Shown piece by piece: positions 42,570 through 52,491 of a stretch of DNA of 64,000 bases (position 1 is the stretch's first letter; every line of letters starts with the position of its first letter). The DNA is from Bacilli bacterium. GTDB taxonomy: Bacteria; Bacillota_I; Bacilli_A; RF39; UBA660. The notes beneath the pieces are model-generated. The model was not told the DNA's origin, ran no database searches, and saw nothing but the letters and a program-made list of their open reading frames with translations. The stretch is taken from contig JAEDGC010000005.1 in NCBI GenBank assembly GCA_016297695.1, positions 1 to 64,000 of the forward strand, in the 5' to 3' direction. A program made the translations under genes and the position numbers.

Positions 42570-42840
42570 ATTCATCCACATACATTGCAAGGAATGGAAA
42601 AATATAAGGATAAATATATAGTTTATAGTTTGGCTAATTTTTCGTTTGGTTGAAATAAGAATTCTAAAGATAAAGATATTATGTTAGTTCAAATTAAAAT
42701 TGAATATACTAATGAAAAATTAGAAAGTTCAAAAATATGTATATCCCGCTAGTGTATCAAGTAACAATATTAAAAATGATTATTGTCCTATTTTATTATA
42801 AGGAAATGAAGCAACTAGAGTATTAAATAAAATCCAATAA
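42570..42840 (+). pseudogene. Fragment of a CapA/PGA-synthesis family gene
   Basis: Conceptual translation gives HPHTLQGMEKYKDKYIVYSL then ANFSFG, the C-terminal signature of CapA-type metallophosphatase proteins. TGA (42651) stands where a second Gly is usual. A +1 frameshift near 42742 is followed by PASVSSNNIKNDYCPILL and a TAA at 42799, ending VLNKIQ. Three lesions and no N-terminal part make it a clear remnant. Confidence 0.75.
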
Positions 42841-42943
42841 TGATAGTGAATGTATCAATTTAATTTTTGATATTAAAGAGTGATATCTTGTATGAAATTG
42901 TGCTATAATAACTAGTATTGAATAGTAGAAAGTGAGTGATACT

Positions 42944-45562
42944 ATGTATTATAATAAATCGCTAGAAGAAATAGAAAAAGAATTACAAGTAAGTGGTAAA
43001 GGATTAACGAAACAAGAAGCATTAGCAAGACAAAAAAAGTATGGTAAAAATATATTACCTAAAAAAGAAACCGATAATATATTGAAAATATTTTTAAATG
43101 AATTTAAAGATCCTATGGTAATACTACTTTTATTTGCAATATTAACATCTATAATTGCAGGTGAAGTTATTGATGCTCTAGTCATTGTTGTTATCGTTTT
43201 AATTGATGCAATCATGGGAACTTATCAAGAAAATAAAGCTAATCATACGGCAGAAGCATTAGCGAGTCTTGTAACAACAAAAACTCAAGTTATAAGAGAT
43301 GGTGAAGTTATATCTATTGATGCAGAAGAATTAACTATTGGAGATTATGTTTTGCTAGAATCTGGAGATAAAATAAGTGCTGATATGAGAATAGTAGAGG
43401 CTCATAATTTAATGATAGATGAATCAATACTTACTGGTGAAAGTATTCAAGTTTCTAAAAATAATGAAACTATTAAAAAAGAAAAGATGATTATTGCCGA
43501 ACAAAGTAATATGGCTTTCTCTGGTACTACTGTCGTAACAGGTAGAGCAAAAGCTATTGTAGTAAATATTGGACTTCAAACTGAAATAGGAAAAATTGCC
43601 GATAGTATTAATAATTCTGAATCAGAAAAATCACCACTTACTATTAGAGTAGAAAAATTATCTAAGCAAATAAGTGCATTAGTTTTAGTAGTTGCAATTA
43701 TTATTACAATTTTATTAATAATGAAAAATGTTCCATATCATGAAATATTCTTATCAGTAATATCACTTGCAGTATCTGCAATGCCAGAAGGTTTACCACT
43801 TGCTTTAACTATGGCACTAACTATAGCATCTAATAAAATGGCTAAAAAGAATGTTATTGTTAGAAAATTAAAATCCGCTGAGTCTTTAGGTAGTTGCACA
43901 GTTATTGCAACGGATAAAACTGGAACATTAACTGTTAATGAGCAGACTGCTAAAAAAATTCTTTTACCTAATAATTTTGAATATAATGTCACAGGAATAG
44001 GATTTAGTTCTGAAGGAAAAGTTGAAGGAAAAGATATTCAATTAGCAAAGAAATTGGTTACCTTAGGTGTTATTAATAATGAAGCTAGCATAGAGGATGA
44101 TAATATAATTGGAGATTCAATTGATTTAGCTTTTTTATTTCTTGGCAAAAAATTAAGTATAGAAACGCATAATATAAAAATATTAGAAGTAGTTCCATAT
44201 GAATCAGAAAATAAATATTCAGCGGTATTTTATGAAGTTGATGAAGATATTTATTGTACAGTTAAAGGATCAGTTGAAATAGTTAAATCATTTTGTAAGA
44301 ATATTGATTTAGTAAAAGATAAAATTAACAGTAATATTTTAGAAGAACAAAATGAAAATCTTGCTAAAGATGGATATCGTGTTATTGCATTAGCTTGTGG
44401 AAAAATAAAAAAGCAAAAAAAATATAGTGAACATGATATTAAGAATCTAACATTTATGGGTATGGTAGGTTTTATCGACCCAATTAGAAAAGAAGCAATA
44501 TCATCAATTAGTGATTGTCGTAAGGCTGGAATAAAAGTATTAATGATAACAGGAGATCATCCGCTTACAGCATATTCCATTGCAAAAGATTTAAAATTAA
44601 CTAATAGTTATAATGAAGTTACTACGGGTGTTGATTTAGATATAGAGTATGAAAAAGGCGAAGAAAGTTTTGATAAATTTATTAAAAATAAAAAGATTTA
44701 TGCAAGGGTAACACCACTTCAAAAATTAAAGATAGTTGAATCATTAAAAAGACAAGGGGAATTTGTTGCGGTAACAGGAGATGGAGTTAATGACGCACCT
44801 GCTTTAAAAGCAGCTAATATTGGAGTCGCTATGGGAAGTGGTACTGATATTGCGCATGAAACCGCCGATATGATTATAGTCGACGATAATTTTAAATCCA
44901 TCGTTGCTGGAATAAAAGAAGGACGTGTTGCTTATGCTAATATACGAAAAATAATTTATTTTTTAATATCTTGTGGCCTTGCAGAAACAGTATTTTTTTG
45001 TTTATCAATAGCTTTAAATTTTCCAATGCCACTTGTTGCAATACAACTATTATGGTTAAATATGGTTACTGATGGAATTCAAGATTTTGCTTTATCTTTT
45101 GAAAAAGCTGAAGAGGGAATATTAAAAGAAAAACCTAGAAGTCCTAAAGAATCAATATTTAATAAATCATTATTACGAGAAATTGTCGTATCTGGATTTT
45201 TAATTGGATTTATAGTATTTGTAGTGTGGATTACATTATTAAATATACTCAATATGGATGTTAATACTGCAAGAGGATACATTATGGCTTTAATGGTATT
45301 TATTCAAAATATACATGTATTTAATTGTAGGAGTGAAAGCAAATCTGCTTTTAGTGTACCTCTTAAAAATAACTGGTTAATAGTATGTGGAGTTTTTGCT
45401 TCATTGTTATTACAAATTATCGTTATGGAAGTGCCATTTTTATCAAGCCTTTTAAAGACAGTATCAATTCCATTTGGACATTTAATATATTTATTTTTAA
45501 TATCTAGTGTTGTGATATTTATAATGGAAATTTATAAACAAATAATTAATTCTTTAAAGTGA
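42944..45562 (+). CDS. Calcium-type P-type ATPase
   Basis: 872 residues from ATG 42944; the upstream GTG at 42932 lies in the Shine-Dalgarno. N-terminal cation-ATPase domain, TGES actuator loop (LTGESIQV), membrane motif AMPEGLPLAL, phosphorylated Asp324 in DKTGTLT, hinge TGDGVNDAPALKAANIGVAMG, and a C-terminal six-helix part. PEGL and the overall length fit the SERCA/PMCA-like bacterial Ca2+ exporters. Exports divalent cation, probably Ca2+. Monocistronic, TATAAT at 42904. Confidence 0.92.
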   Translation: MYYNKSLEEIEKELQVSGKGLTKQEALARQKKYGKNILPKKETDNILKIFLNEFKDPMVILLLFAILTSIIAGEVIDALVIVVIVLIDAIMGTYQENKANHTAEALASLVTTKTQVIRDGEVISIDAEELTIGDYVLLESGDKISADMRIVEAHNLMIDESILTGESIQVSKNNETIKKEKMIIAEQSNMAFSGTTVVTGRAKAIVVNIGLQTEIGKIADSINNSESEKSPLTIRVEKLSKQISALVLVVAIIITILLIMKNVPYHEIFLSVISLAVSAMPEGLPLALTMALTIASNKMAKKNVIVRKLKSAESLGSCTVIATDKTGTLTVNEQTAKKILLPNNFEYNVTGIGFSSEGKVEGKDIQLAKKLVTLGVINNEASIEDDNIIGDSIDLAFLFLGKKLSIETHNIKILEVVPYESENKYSAVFYEVDEDIYCTVKGSVEIVKSFCKNIDLVKDKINSNILEEQNENLAKDGYRVIALACGKIKKQKKYSEHDIKNLTFMGMVGFIDPIRKEAISSISDCRKAGIKVLMITGDHPLTAYSIAKDLKLTNSYNEVTTGVDLDIEYEKGEESFDKFIKNKKIYARVTPLQKLKIVESLKRQGEFVAVTGDGVNDAPALKAANIGVAMGSGTDIAHETADMIIVDDNFKSIVAGIKEGRVAYANIRKIIYFLISCGLAETVFFCLSIALNFPMPLVAIQLLWLNMVTDGIQDFALSFEKAEEGILKEKPRSPKESIFNKSLLREIVVSGFLIGFIVFVVWITLLNILNMDVNTARGYIMALMVFIQNIHVFNCRSESKSAFSVPLKNNWLIVCGVFASLLLQIIVMEVPFLSSLLKTVSIPFGHLIYLFLISSVVIFIMEIYKQIINSLK

Positions 45563-45636
45563 ATGGTTATATAACCATTTTTTATTTTGTATAAGATTAA
45601 GTATTAAAACCAAAATAATAACAAGAGGTTTTATTC

Positions 45637-47055
45637 ATGAAAGATAATTTGAAAAAATACAATGAAAAAAGAAATTTTGGAAAAACAAAAGAACCAATAG
45701 GGCAAAAAGAAAAAAAATCAAAAAAGTTAAAATTTGTAGTACAACATCATATGGCAAGACGTGAACATTATGATTTTCGTTTAGAATTTGAAGGCACTTT
45801 AAAAAGTTGGGCCGTACCTAAAGGACCATCTTATAATCCAAAAGATAAAAGATTAGCCATTCATGTAGAAGATCATCCGATATCATATCGTAATTTTGAA
45901 GGAACTATTCCTAAAGGACAATATGGTGGTGGAACTGTTATGGTTTGGGATGAAGGATACTGGGAACCTTTAGATAATCCGAAAAAAGATTTTAAAAATG
46001 GCTCTATAAAATTTAAATTAAATGGCAAAAGATTAAAAGGAATATGGAATCTTGTGCATTTTAAAGAAGATAATTGGTTACTCATAAAAGAAGATGATTC
46101 TATATCTTTATTTAGTGACATTAATGAATATAAAACAAGTATTAAAACAGGAAGAAATATGCAGGAAATAACAGAAAACAAGAAAACTAAAGTAAAAAAT
46201 TCTAAGAAAGAAAACATTATAGAAACTATAAAAATTACAAATCCAGATAAAATAGTATTTAATAAACATAAGATAACTAAAATGGATATTGCTTTATATT
46301 ATCAAAAAGTAGCTAAAAGAATGTTACCGTTTATAGAAGGAAGAATAATAAGTACAATAAGATGTCCAGCTGGATATAATAAACAATGCTTCTTTAAGAA
46401 ACATTTTGAAACAAATAATGAAGGAATGGGAAAAATAGATTTACCAAATGAAAGTGGTAAAAAAGAAGATTATTATTATATAAAAGATATCAAAGGAATT
46501 ATATCCGAAGTTCAAATGAATGGGTATGAATTTCATATTTGGGGAAGCAAAGCAAATAATTTAAATCATCCTGATGTTATGGTTTTTGATTTAGACCCTG
46601 ATGAAAAAGTTAGTTTGAAGCAATTGCGCCAAGGAGTAAAAGATTTAAAAAGTATTTTAGATGAATTTTCTTTAACATCTTTTCTTAAAACAAGTGGAGG
46701 TAAGGGTTATCATGTTGTCGTTCCAATGAAAAAAGTGAAAAATTGGGAAAAATTTAGAGAAGTTGCTCAAAATATTGCTAAGCTCATGGAAGAAAAGTGG
46801 CCCGATAAATATACAAGCAATATTCGTAAAGAAAAAAGAAATGGTAAAATTTTTATTGATTGGATACGAAATACAAAAGGTTCTACAAGTGTAGCGCCAT
46901 ATTCAATAAGAGTTAGAAAGAATGCTTCGGTTTCTATGCCAATACGATGGAGTGAACTTGATAAAATAAAACCAAATGAGATAACTTTAAAAGATGCAAT
47001 AAAAAGGCTTAAAAGAAAAGATCCATGGGAAGAATTTTTTGATTTAAAACAATAG
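45637..47055 (+). CDS. LigD-type protein: 3'-phosphoesterase plus polymerase, no ligase domain
   Basis: 472 residues. The phosphoesterase domain (about 25-140) has VVQHHMARREHYDFRLE, HVEDHPI and IPKGQYGGGTV. The AEP-type polymerase domain (about 195-465) has VMVFDLDPDE, LKTSGGKGYHVVVP and IDWIRNTKGSTSVAPYS. The ATP-dependent ligase domain that completes Mycobacterium or Bacillus LigD is absent, and no Ku gene is in this window. Role in end processing or gap filling during double-strand break repair is expected from the family. Domain order PE-Pol is that of the N-terminal part of Pseudomonas LigD without its ligase centre. Confidence 0.88.
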   Translation: MKDNLKKYNEKRNFGKTKEPIGQKEKKSKKLKFVVQHHMARREHYDFRLEFEGTLKSWAVPKGPSYNPKDKRLAIHVEDHPISYRNFEGTIPKGQYGGGTVMVWDEGYWEPLDNPKKDFKNGSIKFKLNGKRLKGIWNLVHFKEDNWLLIKEDDSISLFSDINEYKTSIKTGRNMQEITENKKTKVKNSKKENIIETIKITNPDKIVFNKHKITKMDIALYYQKVAKRMLPFIEGRIISTIRCPAGYNKQCFFKKHFETNNEGMGKIDLPNESGKKEDYYYIKDIKGIISEVQMNGYEFHIWGSKANNLNHPDVMVFDLDPDEKVSLKQLRQGVKDLKSILDEFSLTSFLKTSGGKGYHVVVPMKKVKNWEKFREVAQNIAKLMEEKWPDKYTSNIRKEKRNGKIFIDWIRNTKGSTSVAPYSIRVRKNASVSMPIRWSELDKIKPNEITLKDAIKRLKRKDPWEEFFDLKQ

Positions 47056-47115
47056 GAACAAATTGACAAAAATTATTATTTATGTATAATAATTCCATAA
47101 AAAAGAGGGAATTAT

Positions 47116-47928
47116 ATGAAAAAAATTAGTTTTGAATCTAAAATAAAAGTTAAATTAAATGATAATGGTAAGAATATATATTATCTTTATAATAAAATAA
47201 ATGAAATAGATGATTTTAAACCAATTAATAATGATGAAATTTTGGAAATTTCTATTAAAGATTTTTTAAAAATTTTTAGTATTGGAGGATATAACTTATA
47301 TAGACTGCTTGAAATTGAAAGTATATTAGTAGAAGAACAAGAGTTATTTATCAATGCACCAATTAAAATAAAATTAACATCTTTTGGGAGACAAATATAT
47401 TATTTATACATATATGATATTATTTTTAGCAACAAAAATTTAGATGGATTAAAAATAGATCAAGAAATGGAAAATTATTTAGATAATGGTGATTTTTTAA
47501 CATTAAGTTTAGAAGAGATAAATATGATTTTTGGTAAGTATATTGAAAAAAATCCGATTGTTTTAGATAGTTTTGAAGTTTTAGAAAAAAATTTAAGATA
47601 TCCATTAGATTATAATAAACATTATGCGGATAAAATTAAACAAGTTACAGATGATAAGGGTTTACCAATTCAAGTATTTTTGAATGAAGAGGCAAAAAAA
47701 TTATTAGTTGATTACGTATCTGAAGTAAAAGTTAGATCATGTAATTATGATAAGAATAATGATATTATCAGGTGTAGTTCTATATTAAATAGGTTACAAA
47801 AAAATGGTACTTTTTTAACATCAATAACTGAATTATATGAAATTTTTGGAGTTTATTTAATAAAAGAAGATAAGAAATATTTATTTGAAAATAATATTTT
47901 AAATTTAAATACAAATAAAAAAAGATAA
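47116..47928 (+). CDS. Unknown protein with three internal repeats
   Basis: 270 residues, no signal peptide or membrane helix. It contains three related modules of about 75-85 residues (starts near 7, 85 and 182), each with a strand of the type KIKVKLNDNGKNIYYLY / IKIKLTSFGRQIYYLY / PIQVFLNEEAKKLLVDYV and a closing amphipathic helix SIKDFLKIFSIGGY / SLEEINMIFGKYI / SITELYEIFGVYL. Own promoter region and AGAGGG site. Function unknown; such repeated modules suggest a binding scaffold. Confidence 0.7.
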   Translation: MKKISFESKIKVKLNDNGKNIYYLYNKINEIDDFKPINNDEILEISIKDFLKIFSIGGYNLYRLLEIESILVEEQELFINAPIKIKLTSFGRQIYYLYIYDIIFSNKNLDGLKIDQEMENYLDNGDFLTLSLEEINMIFGKYIEKNPIVLDSFEVLEKNLRYPLDYNKHYADKIKQVTDDKGLPIQVFLNEEAKKLLVDYVSEVKVRSCNYDKNNDIIRCSSILNRLQKNGTFLTSITELYEIFGVYLIKEDKKYLFENNILNLNTNKKR

Positions 47929-48023
47929 ATAAAGTTTAAAATTTGTAAGGTTATTAGCCTTACTTTTTAAATGGGAAAATGATATACTTATTAATAATAA
48001 AAGATTGAAAGTGATGAGTTATT

Positions 48024-49043
48024 ATGAAAAAAATATTTGTTATTTTAATTAGTATAATTATTTTTACAACTGCTTGTGGAAATGTAGATAATAATAAACA
48101 AGTAATTGATAATCAAAATGATAGTAATAAAACTGAAAAAATCGAAAAAAATAATTATGTTAGTTATAATGGAAATTTAAAAGTAGAAGGTACTTCGCTA
48201 TTAAATCAATACGGTGAAAAAATAAATTTAAGAGGAATAAGTTCTCATGGATTACAATGGTATAATAATTTTGTTAATAAAGAGACGATTAATATTTTAA
48301 AAAATGAATGGAATACTAATGTCTTTAGATTAGCAATGTATACAGAAGAAAATGGATATATTAGCAATCCGACAATAAAAGATTATTTAATTAGTGATGT
48401 TGATATGTTAATTGAAATGGATATGTATGCCATAATTGACTGGCATATTTTAAGTGATGGCAACCCCAATAAGCATAAAAATGAAGCAATAAAATTCTTT
48501 GATGAAATTAGTAAGAAATATAAAAATGTTCCTAATGTAATTTATGAGATATGTAATGAACCTAATAATACTTCGTGGAGTGAAATAAAATCTTATGCAA
48601 TTGATGTTATTAAAACTATAAGAAATAACTCAAAAGATGCAATCATAATAGTTGGAACTAATACGTGGGACCAAGATGTATTAGATCCGATTAATGATAG
48701 AATAAATGAGTCAAATATTATGTATTCATTGCATTTTTATGCTGGAAGTCATACTGATTTTTTAAGACAAAGAGCAAAAGAAGCGTTAGTAAATAACATT
48801 CCTTTATTTGTAACAGAGTGGGGCACATCAAAAGCAGATGGTAGTAATGGTACTTATTTAGATGAATCACAAAAATGGATTGATTTTATGGATGAAAATA
48901 ATTTGAGCTGGTGTAATTGGTCATTAACAGATAAAAATGAATCTTCAGCGTTATTAAAACCTGGAACTACTTTTAATGAATTCTCTGATGATGATTTGAC
49001 TGAATCTGGAAAATTTATAAAAAAAGTATTAACTAAACAATAA
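48024..49043 (+). CDS. Lipoprotein glycoside hydrolase family 5 (cellulase-like)
   Basis: 339 residues. Lipobox FTTAC at residue 18, a short Asn/Lys-rich linker, then a TIM-barrel GH5 domain with acid/base Glu179 (EICNEPN), nucleophile Glu265 (TEWG), YSLHFYAGSH and a late WSLTDKNE. Predicted beta-1,4-glucanase anchored to the membrane. No carbohydrate-binding module is seen. Closest to bacterial endoglucanase A-type GH5. Confidence 0.88.
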   Translation: MKKIFVILISIIIFTTACGNVDNNKQVIDNQNDSNKTEKIEKNNYVSYNGNLKVEGTSLLNQYGEKINLRGISSHGLQWYNNFVNKETINILKNEWNTNVFRLAMYTEENGYISNPTIKDYLISDVDMLIEMDMYAIIDWHILSDGNPNKHKNEAIKFFDEISKKYKNVPNVIYEICNEPNNTSWSEIKSYAIDVIKTIRNNSKDAIIIVGTNTWDQDVLDPINDRINESNIMYSLHFYAGSHTDFLRQRAKEALVNNIPLFVTEWGTSKADGSNGTYLDESQKWIDFMDENNLSWCNWSLTDKNESSALLKPGTTFNEFSDDDLTESGKFIKKVLTKQ

Positions 49044-49097
49044 TTGAACATAATAAATATATAATTTGGGTGTTTTTATAACCTATTTTTAAACTAA

Positions 49098-49138
49098 TTA
49101 GCACTTAATGTTGACAAGTGCTAATTTTTGAGTATAAT
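49098..49138 (+). promoter_or_regulatory. CIRCE operator overlapping a sigma-A promoter
   Basis: TTAGCACTT, nine bases, AAGTGCTAA (49098-49124): the HrcA operator with both inner bases changed symmetrically, so the palindrome is kept. The -35 TTGACA (49111-49116) lies inside the operator, and TATAAT (49133-49138) follows with a 16-bp spacer. This predicts heat-shock repression by HrcA. Confidence 0.92.
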
Positions 49139-49161
49139 ATACATTGAAAGAGGTGATAAAT

Positions 49162-51258
49162 ATGTTTAATGCACAACAAGAGAATGAAGAAAATGTTTTA
49201 GAAAAATATGGTCGTAATATTATTGAAGATGTAAAAAATGGCAAAATAGATCCAGTAATAGGTCGTGATGAAGAAATAAGAAGTATTACACGTATACTAT
49301 CACGTAAAACAAAAAATAATCCCGTTTTAATTGGGGAACCAGGAGTTGGTAAAACCGCAATTATTGAAGGACTTGCACTACGTATAGTAAAGGGTGATGT
49401 TCCATCAAGTTTAAAAGATAAAATTGTATGGGAACTTGATATGGCTTCTTTAATAGCTGGTGCTAAATATCGTGGAGAATTTGAAGAACGTTTAAAGAAA
49501 GTTTTAAATGAAGTTAAAAAAAGTGAAGGTCAAATCATTATGTTTATTGATGAAATTCACACAATAGTTGGCGCTGGTAATATGGAAGGAGCAATGGATA
49601 CTTCAAATATCTTAAAGCCAATGCTTGCACGTGGTGAAATACATGTTATTGGTGCTACAACATTAAATGAATATCGTAAATATATTGAAAAAGATGGGGC
49701 ACTAGAAAGAAGATTTCAAAAGATAATTGTTAGTGAACCAAATGTTGAAGATACAATAACAATTCTAAGAGGACTTAAAGAAAGATTTGAAGTACATCAT
49801 GGTGTTACCATTCAAGATAAAGCACTAGTATCAGCAGCAACTTTATCTAACAGATATATAACAGATAGATTCTTACCTGATAAAGCAATTGACTTAGTTG
49901 ATGAAGCTTGCGCTACAATACGTGTTCAAATGGATTCAGTTCCAACTAGTCTTGATACATTAACAAGAAAAATAATGACTCTTGAAATAGAAAGAGAAGC
50001 AATAAAAAAAGAAAAAGATGAGTTATCTAAAAAAAGATTAGAAACTATTGAAAATGAATTATATGAATTAAAATTACAAGAAAGTGATTTAACTAAAGCT
50101 TGGAATAAAGAAAAAGATTTAATAAACACTATTAAAGCTAAGAAAAAAGATTTAGAAAAAGCAAGATTTGAATTAGAACAAGCAGAAAACAATTATGATT
50201 TAGAAAAAGCTGCGGTTTTAAGACATGGTAAAATACCAGAATTAGAAAAAGAAATTCAAGAAATAAAACAAAAAGATGAAACTAAATTACTTAGTGATAC
50301 AGTAAAAAGTGATGATATTGCCAAGATAATATCTAACTGGACACATATCCCAATATCTAAACTTATTAGTAGTGAAAAAGAAAAATTATTATCTCTAGAA
50401 GACAATATGAAAAAAAGAGTCATGGGACAAGATGAAGCTTTAAAACTAGTAAGTGAGGCGATATTAAGATCAAGAAGTGGTATTAAAGATCCTAATAAAC
50501 CAATTGGATCATTTATCTTTTTAGGACCAACTGGTGTTGGTAAAACAGAAGTTGCAAGAACACTTGCCTACGAGTTATTTGATGATGAAAAACATATGAT
50601 ACGTATTGATATGTCTGAATATATGGAAAAATTTTCAACATCTAGATTAATTGGAGCTCCTCCAGGATATGTAGGTTATGATGAAGGTGGAGAGTTAACT
50701 GAAGCAGTAAGAAGAAATCCGTATAGTATTGTTTTATTTGATGAAATAGAAAAGGCACATCCAGATGTTTTAAATTTATTATTGCAAATATTAGATGATG
50801 GACGTATAACAGATTCTAATGGAAGAACAGTAGATTTTAAAAATACAATTATAATTATGACATCTAATTTAGGTAGTGAACATATTTTAGATGGAGATAC
50901 TTCAAAAGTGATGGATGATTTAAAAAATCATTTTAGACCAGAATTTGTTAATCGTATTGATGAAATAGTTGTGTTCAATCCATTAGATAAAGATTCAATT
51001 TCACTAATTCTTGATAAAATTATTAAAGATATAGAATTGCGTTTAAAAGATTCAAATATCAAAATTAAAATAACTGATGAGGCAAGAAAAAATTTAATTA
51101 ATGATGGTTATGATATTACTTATGGTGCAAGACCTTTAAAAAGACTTATAAGTAGAATTATAGAGACAAACTTATCTAAAATGATAATACGTGATCAAGT
51201 AAAATATGGCGATATAATTACTATTGATTATAAGAATAATAATTATGTATTTAAATAA
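49162..51258 (+). CDS. clpB: ClpB disaggregase lacking the N-terminal domain
   Basis: 698 residues from ATG 49162 (AGAGGTG upstream). Starts just before the first ATPase domain: Walker [10 protein letters not shown] and Walker B IMFIDEIH, then a full-length coiled-coil middle domain (about 280-400; [40 protein letters not shown]) as in ClpB, and the second ATPase domain with GPTGVGKTE. There is no IGF/IGL ClpP-docking loop. The usual ~150-residue N-terminal substrate domain is missing. Controlled by CIRCE. Works with DnaK to rescue aggregates. Confidence 0.88.
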   Translation: MFNAQQENEENVLEKYGRNIIEDVKNGKIDPVIGRDEEIRSITRILSRKTKNNPVLIGEPGVGKTAIIEGLALRIVKGDVPSSLKDKIVWELDMASLIAGAKYRGEFEERLKKVLNEVKKSEGQIIMFIDEIHTIVGAGNMEGAMDTSNILKPMLARGEIHVIGATTLNEYRKYIEKDGALERRFQKIIVSEPNVEDTITILRGLKERFEVHHGVTIQDKALVSAATLSNRYITDRFLPDKAIDLVDEACATIRVQMDSVPTSLDTLTRKIMTLEIEREAIKKEKDELSKKRLETIENELYELKLQESDLTKAWNKEKDLINTIKAKKKDLEKARFELEQAENNYDLEKAAVLRHGKIPELEKEIQEIKQKDETKLLSDTVKSDDIAKIISNWTHIPISKLISSEKEKLLSLEDNMKKRVMGQDEALKLVSEAILRSRSGIKDPNKPIGSFIFLGPTGVGKTEVARTLAYELFDDEKHMIRIDMSEYMEKFSTSRLIGAPPGYVGYDEGGELTEAVRRNPYSIVLFDEIEKAHPDVLNLLLQILDDGRITDSNGRTVDFKNTIIIMTSNLGSEHILDGDTSKVMDDLKNHFRPEFVNRIDEIVVFNPLDKDSISLILDKIIKDIELRLKDSNIKIKITDEARKNLINDGYDITYGARPLKRLISRIIETNLSKMIIRDQVKYGDIITIDYKNNNYVFK

Positions 51259-51295
51259 GAACTCAAATTATCAATTTGAAATTGAGTTCTTTTTT
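51257..51295 (+). terminator. Rho-independent terminator of clpB
   Basis: GAACTCAA / TTGAGTTC stem (51259-51266 with 51282-51289) followed by T6. Confidence 0.88.
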
Positions 51296-51338
51296 AGTTT
51301 ATATTGATAACTGTATATGATAATATAGAAAATAAAAG

Positions 51339-51380
51339 AAAGAGTATTTAGATAAATAAATATCACAAATACTCTTTTTT
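51339..51380. repeat. Inverted repeat with T tract
   Basis: Perfect 11-bp arms AAAGAGTATTT (51339-51349) / AAATACTCTTT (51367-51377), 17-base loop, then T run. A second terminator-like hairpin in the gap after clpB; bidirectional because arms are flanked by A and T tracts. Confidence 0.65.
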
Positions 51381-51465
51381 ATTACATAAATATTATACAA
51401 TAAAACATTGCTTTTTTCAAGACTTGTGATTATTTTGATTTTAAGTATAATTATAGTGAAAGAGG

Positions 51466-51675
51466 TTGGTTGTTATAAAAGAATTTTGGAATATGAAAGG
51501 TGAATATACAATACTTGTTATTGCACACAGGTTATCCACAATTAAAAATGATGATCGAATATTAATGCTTGATGAAGGTAAGATAATAGCTGAAGGAAAA
51601 CATAGTGAACTATTAAAAAAATGTAAGGAATATAAACATTTATATGAATCAGAAATAAGTAAAAAACAGGATTAG
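51466..51675 (+). pseudogene. C-terminal remnant of an ABC transporter ATPase
   Basis: About 70 codons carrying only the end of an ABC ATPase: [34 protein letters not shown]. The H-loop (AHRLST) is present, but Walker A, signature and Walker B are absent, as is the transmembrane half of a full exporter (about 580 residues). A TATAAT-type element and AGAGG lie upstream, so some expression is possible. A decayed gene is by far the likeliest reading. It overlaps the convergent Sir2 gene by four bases. Confidence 0.75.
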
Positions 51676-52394
51676 TCCTGTTTTAATTTGGCAAAAACTT
51701 CATTTAAATCATCTTGAATTAAAATACTAGCCTTATCATCATAAGATGTATGATCTTTATTAATAAGAACAATATCTTTTCCTTGATAAAATTGTAATAA
51801 ACCAGCAGCTGGATAAACAGTTAAACTTGTTCCGGCTACAATTAACAAATCAGCTTGGGAAATTTCATATATTGCATGATTTAAGATAGTATCATTTAAT
51901 GCTTCTTCATATAAAACTACATCAGGTTTAATAATATTTCCACAACTGCATTTTGGAATGTCTTTACTATCAAAAATAAATTTTGCATCATAAAATTTAT
52001 GACACTTCATACAATAATTTCTGTAGATACTTCCATGTAACTCTAATACATTTTTAGAACTAGCTTTTTGATGAAGTCCATCAATATTTTGTGTAATAAT
52101 AGCTTTAAGTTTGCCCCTTTTTTCTAAGGCAGACAAATAAAGATGACAGGCATTAGGTAAAGCATCTAAACAATTTAATTTATCTTTATAAAATTTATAA
52201 AATTCATAAGTATTATTTATAAAGAATGTATGACTTAAAATTTTTTCTGGTGGATAATCATATTTCATATTATATAAACCATCTTTACTTCTAAAATCTT
52301 TAATACCAGATGCAGTAGATACTCCAGCACCTCCAAAGAAAACAATATAATTAGCTTTATCGATTAAATTTTGAAAATCTTTCAAATTTGACAT
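51672..52394 (-). CDS. cobB: Sir2-family NAD-dependent protein deacylase
   Basis: 240 residues from ATG 52394 (GGTG seven bases upstream). NAD site [18 protein letters not shown], catalytic [11 protein letters not shown] with ELHGS, a zinc-binding module CMKCHKFYD...CSCG (one Cys pair in each half) and [14 protein letters not shown]. It removes acyl groups from lysines, producing nicotinamide. Not an antiphage Sir2 fusion: length and zinc module are those of housekeeping sirtuins. Confidence 0.92.
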   Translation of the reverse strand: MSNLKDFQNLIDKANYIVFFGGAGVSTASGIKDFRSKDGLYNMKYDYPPEKILSHTFFINNTYEFYKFYKDKLNCLDALPNACHLYLSALEKRGKLKAIITQNIDGLHQKASSKNVLELHGSIYRNYCMKCHKFYDAKFIFDSKDIPKCSCGNIIKPDVVLYEEALNDTILNHAIYEISQADLLIVAGTSLTVYPAAGLLQFYQGKDIVLINKDHTSYDDKASILIQDDLNEVFAKLKQD

Positions 52395-52491
52395 TATTAT
52401 CACCATAATTATTATACATCAAAAATAAGTAGTTAAAAATTGTAAATAAATAAACAATATGTTATAATAGCGGTCAAAAGAGGGGATTTAT

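Noticed and set aside
49162..51258. ClpC rather than ClpB
   Set aside because: The full-length ClpB-type middle coiled coil and the lack of a ClpP-docking loop favour ClpB.
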